From: JANXVV01 sp038230975
GTDB lineage: Bacteria; Planctomycetota; Phycisphaerae; Tepidisphaerales; Tepidisphaeraceae
NCBI GenBank assembly: GCA_038230975.1
Contig: JBBRMF010000033.1
Location: 1-29,315 of the forward strand
Direction of reading: 5' to 3'
Length of the DNA: 29,315 nucleotides
In this document: positions 22,547 through 29,315 of the stretch, in pieces
Position numbering within the stretch: the stretch's first letter is position 1
Layout: each line of letters opens with the position of its first letter
Program-made: the position numbers and the translations under genes
The notes under the pieces: model-generated
Database searches by the model: none
The model's input: the letters and a program-made list of their open reading frames with translations, nothing else
What the model was told of the DNA's origin: nothing

Positions 22547-23545
22547 ATGCTCGCCTTTTCCTCCAGCCCACGATTTGTCGATCACGTCACGGGTCCAAAT
22601 CATCCGGAACGGCCCGACCGCATTCGCTCCATCTTTAAAGCCGTCCGGGAAGCTGGCCTCATTGATTCACCCAATCCCTTCGCTGATTTTGAATGTGATC
22701 TCGGCCTGCAACCCGTCGGTGGTTCAAAGCTTCTCGAACTCACGCCAAAACTCGCCGATGAAAAATGGCTCGCCACCATCCACACTCCGAGGATGATCGA
22801 GTCGATCAAAAACACCTGCGCCCAAGGCGGCGGGATGCTCGATGCCGACACCCCCGCCTGCCCGTTCAGCTACGAAATCGCCCTGCTATCACTCGGCTCG
22901 CTACTGGGTTGTTGCGATGCCGTCATGACCGGTCAAGCCCGTCGCGCTTTTTCTGCGGCTCGTCCCCCCGGCCACCACGCCGAACCCGATCGCCCGATGG
23001 GGTTCTGCCTTTTCGCGAACGTCGCCATCGCCACCAAATACCTCCAGCAGCAATATGGCATCCGCAGAATTGCCATCGTCGATTTCGACGTTCATCACGG
23101 TAACGGCACACAAGCCTGCCTGGAAAATGATCCCTCCACTCTTTTTATCAGCATGCACCAACACCCCCGCACCTGCTATCCCGGCAGTGGTTTTGAATGG
23201 GAGTGCGGCACCGCGCAAGGTCGCGGGTACACCATTAATATCACGTTCCAGCCCGGCGCAAACGATGCCGACTATCTCAAAGTCATGGAGACCCGTGTCG
23301 TGCCTGAACTGGATTCATTCCAACCCGAAGTGCTGCTGATCTCCGCCGGTTTCGACGCGCACATTGATGATCCACTGGCCGATGTCCATCTCAGCGAAGA
23401 AGGATTTGAGATGATCACGCGGGAATTAGTCGCTGTCGCCGAGAAACATTGCGCGGGCCGAGTGGTCAGTGCATTGGAAGGCGGTTACAACCTCCGCGCG
23501 CTCGGCCGCAGCGTCGTTCGTCATCTCGTCGCGATGCGCGATTGA
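22547..23545 (+). CDS. Histone-deacetylase-like (class II HDAC / acetoin utilization) deacetylase
   Basis: A zinc deacylase of the arginase/deacetylase fold, 332 aa. Family residues are all visible: AARPPGHHAEP with the catalytic His143-His144 pair, IVDFDVHHGNGTQ with Asp181 and His183 as zinc ligands, SAGFDAHIDDPLAD with the third zinc-ligand Asp, and ALEGGYN near the end. Bacterial members act on acetylated proteins, polyamines or small amides; the substrate here cannot be told. ATG 22547 was chosen since homology (FVDHVTGPNHPERPDRI) begins within 10 residues. The dipeptidase gene starts 15 bases after its stop, so the two are probably one operon. Confidence 0.93.
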   Translation: MLAFSSSPRFVDHVTGPNHPERPDRIRSIFKAVREAGLIDSPNPFADFECDLGLQPVGGSKLLELTPKLADEKWLATIHTPRMIESIKNTCAQGGGMLDADTPACPFSYEIALLSLGSLLGCCDAVMTGQARRAFSAARPPGHHAEPDRPMGFCLFANVAIATKYLQQQYGIRRIAIVDFDVHHGNGTQACLENDPSTLFISMHQHPRTCYPGSGFEWECGTAQGRGYTINITFQPGANDADYLKVMETRVVPELDSFQPEVLLISAGFDAHIDDPLADVHLSEEGFEMITRELVAVAEKHCAGRVVSALEGGYNLRALGRSVVRHLVAMRD

Positions 23546-23560
23546 ACTTGGAAATTCTTT

Positions 23561-24631
23561 ATGCTCATCGTCGATGCCCATCTCGATCTGGCCTACAACG
23601 TCACGCGCGGCCGCGATGTCACTCTGCCCGCCGCCCAACAAAAAAGCGCCGACTCCGAAATCCCCACCGTCGGTCTGCCAGATCTGAAAGCCGGCGGCGT
23701 TCGTCTGGTATGTGCCACGATTTTCACCGAGCCCTCATTGAACGGCAGCCCCGGTTACACCAATGCCGATGAAGCCCGCGCCGCCGCCCTCACTCAACTC
23801 CACTGGTATCAGCAACAACAAGCCACCGGCGCGATGCGCTTCATCCATTGCCCAAAAGATCTCCCGATTTCTACCTCTCCCGGTACTCCGGGGGAGGGCC
23901 AGGGTGCGGGTCCGCCGGAAACTTCTCCCAGTCCCCAACATGCCATCCTCCTCCTCGAAGGTGCCGATCCATTTCGCACCCCCGCCGACGTCGCCGAGTG
24001 GTTCACCGCCGGCCTGCGAATCGTCGGCCTCGCCTGGAAGCAAACCCGCATGGCCGGTGGCACCGGCCAGCCCGGCCCGCTCACTCCCGCCGGCATCGAC
24101 ATGATTTACGAGTTGGACCGTTTTGGAATCATCCACGATACCTCCCACCTGGCCGAAGAATCCTTCTGGCAACTGCTCGATCTGGCCGAAGGGCCGATCA
24201 TCGCCTCGCATTCCAATTGCCGCGCCATCGTGCCCACCGACCGCCAACTCAGCGATGACATGGCCCGAGCCATCATCAAGCGCGGCGGGGTCATCGGCAT
24301 CAATTTCTTCGACAAGTTTCTCATCCCCCCCGCCGAATACGGCCAGCGCCGCGCCACCCTGCAAGATGTCGTGCGCCACATCAGTCACTTCTGCGACCTG
24401 GCCGGCAACACCCAACACGTCGGTCTCGGAACCGACATGGACGGCGGTCTCGGTCGAGATCAAATCCCCTCCGAAATTACTTCCGCCGCCGATCTCCCAA
24501 AACTCGCCGACGCCCTCAGTCACGCCGGTTTTGAAGATGCTGCGATCATCAATCTTCTGGGTGAAAACTGGATGCGATTTTTTAAGCAGAATCTGGCGGA
24601 CGAACACAGATTGATACGGCCAGCGAGGTAG
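23561..24631 (+). CDS. Membrane dipeptidase family (peptidase M19) protein with a repeat insertion
   Basis: A binuclear zinc hydrolase of the renal dipeptidase family, 356 aa, expected to cleave dipeptides or related amides. Zinc ligands by pattern are His7 and Asp9 (DAHLDL), Glu133 (LLEGADPF), the His of HDTSH, and the His of ASHSNCRAI; the conserved GTDMDGG near 290 is present. No signal peptide is seen despite the family name. Residues about 103-125 (STSPGTPGEGQGAGPPE and neighbours) are encoded by a dispersed hairpin repeat, kept in frame, just before the Glu133 strand. Whether the enzyme still folds is unknown; the insertion is in a likely surface loop. The gene follows the deacetylase by 15 bases. 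Confidence 0.9.
   Translation: MLIVDAHLDLAYNVTRGRDVTLPAAQQKSADSEIPTVGLPDLKAGGVRLVCATIFTEPSLNGSPGYTNADEARAAALTQLHWYQQQQATGAMRFIHCPKDLPISTSPGTPGEGQGAGPPETSPSPQHAILLLEGADPFRTPADVAEWFTAGLRIVGLAWKQTRMAGGTGQPGPLTPAGIDMIYELDRFGIIHDTSHLAEESFWQLLDLAEGPIIASHSNCRAIVPTDRQLSDDMARAIIKRGGVIGINFFDKFLIPPAEYGQRRATLQDVVRHISHFCDLAGNTQHVGLGTDMDGGLGRDQIPSEITSAADLPKLADALSHAGFEDAAIINLLGENWMRFFKQNLADEHRLIRPAR
23866..23915. repeat. Type B hairpin repeat inserted in a coding sequence
   Basis: The bases match one arm of the 22301-22492 element: CCGATTTCTACCTCTCCCGG, TACT, CCGGGGGAGGGCCAGGGTGCGGG. The stem CCTCTCCCGG/CCGGGGGAGG closes on the TACT loop (apex 23882-23889). Only one arm is present. It reads in frame as SPGTPGEGQ, a peptide that appears in many spurious or invaded ORFs of such genomes. 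Confidence 0.85.
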
Positions 24632-24669
24632 CGAGCGCTCGAACTAAAAGTCACGACCGAATTTTCGTG

Positions 24670-24728
24670 GCATGGGCATCCTGCCCATGCGTTGTGGTAC
24701 TCCACAACTTTGGCCGGTACTCCGGCCA
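24670..24728. repeat. Cluster of three hairpins downstream of the dipeptidase gene
   Basis: Hairpin one: GCATGGGCA, TCC, TGCCCATGC (24670-24690), a type C half element also found at 27632. Hairpin two: GTTGTGG, TACT, CCACAAC (24691-24708). Hairpin three: TGGCCGG, TACT, CCGGCCA (24711-24728). The last two have unrelated stems but the same GGTACTCC apex. They lie between the convergent dipeptidase and hicB genes and may end transcription from both sides. Confidence 0.85.
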
Positions 24729-24751
24729 AATAAGCAAGAGCGAAGCGATCC

Positions 24752-24976
24752 TTAACTCGCAGCACCAAACCGAAACGAACTTTCACTTTCGCGGGTTGAA
24801 ACCGTCAACGGCATTCCGTTCGCCTGCCGTGCTTCCAGACACCCTTCAATAGCCTCGCGAATATTGGCGAGAGCGTCGGATTCGGTCTTGCCTTGTGATA
24901 CACAGCCTGGTATCGCCGGACATTCCGCAACGATCATACCGGTTTCATCACGTTCGAGATTCACGATAAACTTCAT
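24752..24976 (-). CDS. Orphan HicB-family antitoxin-like protein
   Basis: A protein of 74 aa with the HicB N-terminal fold: MKFIVNLERDETGMIVAECP, then AIPGCVSQGKTESDALANI and REAIEGCLEARQANG, the partial RNase H-like fold that binds HicA toxins. No DNA-binding C-terminal domain is present, only a short variable tail. A GGAG about 9 bases upstream supports ATG 24976. No HicA-like reading frame lies on either side: downstream are hairpin repeats and upstream about 130 non-coding bases. It is therefore a solitary member; many such proteins are annotated as HicB without toxin-antitoxin function. Confidence 0.85.
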   Translation of the reverse strand: MKFIVNLERDETGMIVAECPAIPGCVSQGKTESDALANIREAIEGCLEARQANGMPLTVSTRESESSFRFGAAS

Positions 24977-25105
24977 TGCACATCTCCAGTCATATTTTTC
25001 CAAAAGTATACACGATTCTTTCCAACCGAGTGCAGTGCTTGTTTCGTTGCAAAACTCGGGCTATCGTGTCAACAGCGGAACCCCCTTTCTGTACAGATAC
25101 CTGAG

Positions 25106-27631
25106 ATGCAAACACGCCAACGACTCCTGATCGCCGGAACCCTCGTAGCCCTCCTCGCGCGCTTCGCTCACGCCGCGCCGATCAAAGACACCCCCAAGAT
25201 CGACTTCAGCCGCGATATCCAGCCGATCCTTTCCGACAACTGCTATCACTGCCACGGCCCCGATGCTGGTCGCCGCAAGGCGATGTTCCGCCTCGATACG
25301 CAAGAGGGCGCAATGGGCAACGTGACCAAAGCGCAGGATCACAAAGCCATCGTCCCTGGCAAACCGGATGAGGGAACATTAATCGAGCGGGTTTTCTCGA
25401 CCGATCCCGATGAACAAATGCCTCCGCCCGATTCAAATCGAAAGTTGACGGATGCGCAGAAAGAATTGCTCAAGCGTTGGATCACCGCCGGCGCACCATG
25501 GGGCAAGCACTGGGCACTCGTTCCGCCGCAACGTCCGCTCGTGCCGGTCATCAAAGATAGCCAATGGCCGATCAACGCAATCGATTATTTCCTGCTCGCG
25601 CGACTGGAAAAAGAAGGCATTGCCCTTTCCCCCGATGCCCCTAAAAACGCGCTCATCCGCCGCGTAACCCTCGATCTTACCGGCCTGCCTCCCACTCCCA
25701 AAGAAGTCGATGCGTTCGTGGCAGACACCTCTGCAAATGCTTACGAAAAACTGGTCGATCGCCTACTCGCCTCGCCCCGCTACGGCGAGCGAATGGTCTG
25801 GGAATGGCTCGATGCCGCCCGCTACGCCGACACCAACGGCTATCAAGGCGACAACACCCGCACCATGTGGCCCTGGCGCGATTGGGCCATCAATGCCATG
25901 AATAACAACATGCCCTATGACCAGTTCACCATTCAGCAACTCGCCGGTGATCTGCTCCCAAATTCCACGGTCGATCAGAAAGTCGCCACCGGTTTTTGCC
26001 GCAATCACATGATTAACGGCGAAGGCGGTAGTATCCCCGAAGAAAACCGCGTCACCTACGTCATGGATCAAACCGAAACCGTCTCCACCGTCTGGCTCGG
26101 TCTCACCGTTGGCTGTGCGCGCTGTCACGATCACAAGTTCGATCCCATCGCCCAGAAAGATTACTACTCCCTCTCCGCATTCTTCAATCAAACCCCCGTC
26201 GACGGCAGCGGAGGCAGCGGGCAGACCGCACCCATCATTGACTTCAGCACCGCTCCACAAAAAGAAAAACTAAAATCGCTCGATGCCGTCGTCAAAGAAA
26301 CCGCCGCCGCTCTGGTCGTGTTGGAAAAGAAAATATTCACCTTCCCCGAGGGCAAATCGATTATCGATTCCCCCAAGCTCGCCAACGTCTCCGGTAGCAC
26401 CGCCAGCGGCCTGAAATCCCCGCCGGAGCAGCGGTATCTCCCGTCCTTTCGCGAAATTATTCCGAAGCTGAAAGCCACCGAACCCGAATACATCGCTGCG
26501 GCCGAAAAATTTCTGAAAGCGATCGACGAAAAAAATCAGTTCAACAGCGACATCCCGCGCGTGATGGTCATGCAGGATATGCCTAAACCGCGCGATACGT
26601 TTGTCCTGGTGAAAGGCGCTTACGACAAGCATGCAGATCCGGTCACTGCCGCCACGCCGCATTCCCTTCCACCGCTCGCCAATGAGGGCCCGGTGAATCG
26701 GCTGGCGCTCGCCCGCTGGCTTGTTTCCCCCGGTCATCCGCTCACCGCACGGGTGACGGTCAATCGAATGTGGCAACAGTTTTTCGGCATGGGCCTGGTC
26801 AAGACGGTCGACGACTTTGGCGTGCAAGGTGAGAAACCTGTCCATCCGGAACTGCTCGATTGGCTGGCCACGGAGTTCATCGCAACCGAGTGGAATGTCA
26901 AAACGATGCAGCGGCTCATTGTCACCAGCCATGCGTATCGCCAGTCCTCAAAAATGACCCCCGAGACCTTCGAGCGCGATCCGGAAAATCGCCTTTTGGC
27001 CCGCGGACCGCGAATGCGACTGCCCGTCTTCATGTTGCGTGATCAGGCCCTTGCCGTCGCAGGATTACTCGTTGAAAAAGTTGGCGGCCCCCCGGTCAAG
27101 CCGTATCAGCCGCCCGGCATTTGGGAAGAAGCCACGTTCGGCTTCATCAAATACAATCAAGATCACGGCGACGCCCTCTATCGCCGCAGTGTCTACACCT
27201 TTTGGCGGCGAATCGTCGGCCCGACCGAATTTTTCGACACCGCCGCGCGCCAATCCTGCACCGTCAAACTCTCCCACACCAACACGCCGCTGCACGCGCT
27301 CACGACTTTGAATGACACCACGTTCGTTGAAGCCGCCCGCGCCATGGCTCAACGTGTGATGCTCGAAACCAGCCAATCCCCCGCCACCAGAATCGATCTC
27401 GCCTGGCGGTTACTGATGGCTCGCGACCCCAATCCGCAAGAGCGTTCGTATCTGCTCGGAACCTTGAATCGTTTAACCTCTGAATACACCGCCGACCCCG
27501 CCGCAGCCCAAAAGTTGCTGAGAGTCGGCGAATCCAAACGGGATGAAAAGCTAAACCCCGTCGAGCACGCCGCCTACACTGGTCTGTGCCTGGCGATTCT
27601 GAATCTCGATGAAGCGATGACTAAAGAATAA
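25106..27631 (+). CDS. Secreted PSCyt1-PSCyt2-PSD1 protein (DUF1549/DUF1553), 841 aa
   Basis: The second protein of this family in the window. The export signal covers about residues 1-23 (cleavage near AHA-AP). PSCyt1 carries haem motif CYHCH at 46-50 with MPPP at 105-108. PSCyt2/DUF1549 spans about 155-345, with DLTGLPPTP and a second motif CARCH at 337-341. A short linker leads to PSD1/DUF1553 at about 555-815 (RLALARWLVSPGHPLTARVT, then NRMWQQFFGMGLVKTVDDFG). It lacks the 300-residue beta-rich insert of the protein at 3536-6901. The DUF1501 gene follows after 81 bases, the standard planctomycete pairing, probably one operon interrupted by a palindromic repeat. Confidence 0.94.
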   Translation: MQTRQRLLIAGTLVALLARFAHAAPIKDTPKIDFSRDIQPILSDNCYHCHGPDAGRRKAMFRLDTQEGAMGNVTKAQDHKAIVPGKPDEGTLIERVFSTDPDEQMPPPDSNRKLTDAQKELLKRWITAGAPWGKHWALVPPQRPLVPVIKDSQWPINAIDYFLLARLEKEGIALSPDAPKNALIRRVTLDLTGLPPTPKEVDAFVADTSANAYEKLVDRLLASPRYGERMVWEWLDAARYADTNGYQGDNTRTMWPWRDWAINAMNNNMPYDQFTIQQLAGDLLPNSTVDQKVATGFCRNHMINGEGGSIPEENRVTYVMDQTETVSTVWLGLTVGCARCHDHKFDPIAQKDYYSLSAFFNQTPVDGSGGSGQTAPIIDFSTAPQKEKLKSLDAVVKETAAALVVLEKKIFTFPEGKSIIDSPKLANVSGSTASGLKSPPEQRYLPSFREIIPKLKATEPEYIAAAEKFLKAIDEKNQFNSDIPRVMVMQDMPKPRDTFVLVKGAYDKHADPVTAATPHSLPPLANEGPVNRLALARWLVSPGHPLTARVTVNRMWQQFFGMGLVKTVDDFGVQGEKPVHPELLDWLATEFIATEWNVKTMQRLIVTSHAYRQSSKMTPETFERDPENRLLARGPRMRLPVFMLRDQALAVAGLLVEKVGGPPVKPYQPPGIWEEATFGFIKYNQDHGDALYRRSVYTFWRRIVGPTEFFDTAARQSCTVKLSHTNTPLHALTTLNDTTFVEAARAMAQRVMLETSQSPATRIDLAWRLLMARDPNPQERSYLLGTLNRLTSEYTADPAAAQKLLRVGESKRDEKLNPVEHAAYTGLCLAILNLDEAMTKE

Positions 27632-27698
27632 GTGGCATGGGCATCTAGCCCGTGCTTTGTGTTCGAGAAGAAATGCACGGGCGAGACGCCCATGCCAC
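27632..27698. repeat. Palindromic element (type C) between PSD1 and DUF1501 genes
   Basis: Arms GTGGCATGGGCATC...CCCGTGC (27632-27655) and GCACGGGC...GCCCATGCCAC (27675-27698) are inverted around 19 bases. It begins at the base after the PSD1 stop codon and ends 15 bases before the DUF1501 start. In an mRNA it would form a strong stem between the two genes, possibly lowering expression of the second. Confidence 0.85.
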
Positions 27699-27712
27699 CT
27701 AACACCAAAAAC

Positions 27713-28405
27713 ATGATGAATCCACTCACCGATAACCGCCGCCACATCACCCGCCGCGCCCTCTTCGGTCGCACGGCAGTGGGCATTGGCACCGCTGCGC
27801 TTGCCTCACTCCTGAATCACGATCTGCAAGCAGCCACCGTCCCGTCGGCCGCCCCTGCCCTCGGCCTGCCCGGTTTGCCGCATTTCGCCCCCAAAGCCAA
27901 GCGCGTCATCTACCTTTTCCAAAACGGCGCGCCCACGCACGTCGATCTCTTCGACTACAAACCCAAGCTCACCGAATGGCAAGGCAAAGAAATCCCCGCA
28001 GAAATCCTCGGCGGCAAGCGTTTCAGCACGATGACCGGTGGCCAGAAAAATAAACCCTGCCTCGGTGCCATCAGCCATTTCGACCAGCACGGCCAAAGCG
28101 GCTCATGGGTCAGCGACCTCATGCCCCACACCGCCGCCATTGCCGACGATCTCTGCTTCGTCAAATCCATGCACACCGGTGCCGTCAACCACGCCCCGGC
28201 GATCACCTTCTTCCTCACCGGCTCCGAGCAACCCGGCCGCCCCAGCATGGGCTCATGGCTCACCTACGGTTTAGGCTCCGACACCCAAAACCTTCCCTCC
28301 TTCGTCGTCATGACCAGCCGCGATAAAGAAGCCAGTTGTGGCCAGATCTTCTACGATTTCTTTTGGGGGAGCGGATTTCTCCCCAGCAAATATCAAGGTG
28401 TCTAA
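27713..28405 (+). CDS. DUF1501 protein, N-terminal part, Tat-exported; ended by an in-frame TAA
   Basis: DUF1501 proteins are alkaline-phosphatase/sulfatase-fold proteins, almost always encoded next to PSD1 proteins; their role is unknown. The Tat signal is HITRRALFGRTAVGIG with the twin arginines and a hydrophobic stretch to about residue 40. Family segments KAKRVIYLFQNGAPTHVDLF and FVKSMHTGAVNHAPAITFF are intact. After FLPSKYQGV the codon TAA (28403-28405) stops translation, although the same frame continues with FRGNGDPVLYLSNPDG as expected for the family. The position usually holds a lysine or similar residue, and AAA to TAA is one change. The starts ATG 27713 and 27716 are equivalent; a longer frame beginning at 27632 is only repeat sequence. 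Confidence 0.85.
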   Translation: MMNPLTDNRRHITRRALFGRTAVGIGTAALASLLNHDLQAATVPSAAPALGLPGLPHFAPKAKRVIYLFQNGAPTHVDLFDYKPKLTEWQGKEIPAEILGGKRFSTMTGGQKNKPCLGAISHFDQHGQSGSWVSDLMPHTAAIADDLCFVKSMHTGAVNHAPAITFFLTGSEQPGRPSMGSWLTYGLGSDTQNLPSFVVMTSRDKEASCGQIFYDFFWGSGFLPSKYQGV

Positions 28406-29182
28406 TTCCGCGGCAATGGTGACCCCGTTTTGTACCTTTCCAATCCAGACGGTATGAGCCGCGAAATCCGGCGTGGCCTCCTCGACGACATCGCCAAGCT
28501 CAACGAAGCCAAACTCAAAGACTTCGGTGATCCCGAAATCGCCACGCGCATCAGCCAATATGAAATGGCTTTCCGCATGCAGGCCAGCGTGCCCGAGCTC
28601 ACCGATTTTTCCAGCGAACCCCAATCCATTCTCGACATGTACGGCCCCGATGTAAAACGCCAGGGCTCCTTCGCCTACAACTGCCTGATGGCCCGCCGAC
28701 TCGCCGAGCGCGGTGTGAAATTCGTCCAGCTCATGCACGCCGGTTGGGATCAGCACGGCAACCTCAACACGCAGCTAAAAATCCAGTGCGCCGACACCGA
28801 CCGCCCCTCCGCCGCGCTGGTCAAAGATCTGAAAATGCGCGGCCTCCTCGAAGACACCCTCGTCATCTGGGGCGGTGAATTCGGTCGGACGCCCTTCCTC
28901 CAAGGCGATATCAAAGACACCAAAAAATGGGGTCGCGATCATCACCCCTATGCCTTCACCCTCTGGATGGCCGGCGGTGGCATCAAACCCGGAATCACCT
29001 ACGGCGAGAGCGACGAGTTCGGCCACAACGTCATCAAAGACCCCGTCCACGTCCACGATTTCCAAGCCACCCTGATGCATCTACTCGGCATCGAGCACAC
29101 CAAATTCACGTATAAATTCCAAGGCCGATATTTCCGCCTGACAGATGTTCACGGCGAAATCGTCAAACCGATATTGGCTTAA
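28406..29182 (+). pseudogene. DUF1501 protein, C-terminal part beyond the in-frame stop
   Basis: This continues the DUF1501 frame without a shift: LYLSNPDGMSREIRRGLLDD, FVQLMHAGWDQHGNL, DTLVIWGGEFGRTPFLQG, GRDHHPYAFTLWMAGGGIKP and the typical end HVHDFQATLMHLLGIEH followed by YFRLTDVHGEIVKPILA. All late family motifs are present and undamaged. A TTG at 28430 would be the first start, with no visible ribosome binding site, so separate translation is unlikely. It is either a recent nonsense mutation or a base error. Confidence 0.87.
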
Positions 29183-29184
29183 GT

Positions 29185-29250
29185 CCCCGCGCCCCCATAT
29201 ACTCATGGGGGCGCGGGTTAGGGTGAGGGGTGTTTTCTTTTTTTTTCAAG
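29185..29250. terminator. Hairpin repeat and T-rich run after the DUF1501 gene
   Basis: CCCGCGCCCCCAT and ATGGGGGCGCGGG form a near-perfect stem around ATACTC (29186-29218). It is followed by TTAGGGTGAGGGG (shared with the 3481-3510 copy) and a run of T (29231-29248). It is a member of the type B repeat family and could serve as the operon's terminator, although the T-run is 15 or so bases from the stem. The remaining bases to 29315 hold C-rich sequence and no gene. Confidence 0.5.
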
Positions 29251-29315
29251 TTGAAACATACCCCACCCCCACCCCCAGATTCACCCAAACAAAAACCACC
29301 ACCGTCCCCACCCTA

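Noticed and set aside
23735..24607. Minus-strand frame of 290 codons
   Set aside because: It is the antisense of the M19 dipeptidase, whose metal ligands are clear on the plus strand; long antisense frames are expected in GC-rich DNA.
24632..25105. HicA toxin gene beside hicB
   Set aside because: Both flanks were read in all frames; neither holds a frame with a HicA-like pattern or sufficient length.
27632..27712. Longer N-terminus for the DUF1501 protein starting at 27632
   Set aside because: The added residues are encoded entirely by the type C palindrome and would bury the Tat signal.

Overview
The window most likely comes from a planctomycete, probably of the Phycisphaerae type. The evidence is two PSCyt1/PSCyt2/PSD1 (DUF1549/DUF1553) secreted cytochrome-like giants, one followed directly by a Tat-exported DUF1501 protein, a PEP-CTERM sorted hydrolase, and a membrane protein headed by the CxxCGYxLxGL...CPECG zinc ribbon common in that phylum. 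The DNA is GC-rich, with two visibly AT-richer genes (608-1039 and 12619-13164). A verrucomicrobial origin is the main alternative. I see no rRNA, tRNA or CRISPR array.

Layout. 1-1535: accessory patch with an apparent insertion-sequence end, an orphan Rhs tip cut by it, one small unknown protein, and a 10-bp tandem repeat. 1536-3182: gltX with an insertion after the KLSKR loop. 3536-7665 (minus): SDR oxidoreductase followed by a PSCyt/PSD1 protein. 7735-9822: secreted Dabb protein, PEP-CTERM glycoside hydrolase, and a convergent cytoplasmic Dabb protein. 9996-12560: hrpB. 12619-13164: membrane-anchored SUKH-like protein. 13342-14178 (minus): larE. 14363-17220: hsp20 overlapping a lon gene that has lost its catalytic serine and carries an in-frame stop. 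17278-19937: tandem-ACT protein, PDZ protein, and a GT39-like glycosyltransferase overlapping the PDZ gene. 19944-20522 (minus): lipoprotein. 20583-22151: zinc-ribbon membrane protein and TVP38/VTT protein. 22547-24631: class II HDAC-like deacetylase and M19 dipeptidase. 24752-24976 (minus): orphan HicB. 25106-29182: second PSCyt/PSD1 protein and a DUF1501 gene with an in-frame stop.

The most unusual signal is not a gene. Several kinds of short palindromic repeat sit between genes, and in two cases they reach into genes. Many of the hairpins have different stem sequences but share one apical sequence, GGTACTCC (GGAGTACC on the other strand). They occur singly or as inverted pairs, like REP/BIME elements of enterobacteria. 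One is an in-frame insert in the dipeptidase, and a different palindromic element supplies the C-terminus and stop codon of the TVP38-like gene.

No multi-gene pathway spans the window. The clearest functional groupings are heat-shock proteostasis (hsp20-lon), cell-surface polymer handling (SDR/PSD1, the Dabb-hydrolase-Dabb cluster, PSD1-DUF1501) and envelope functions (PDZ-GT39, TVP38). Two genes with in-frame stops in 29 kb raise the question of real gene decay against base-call error in the assembly.
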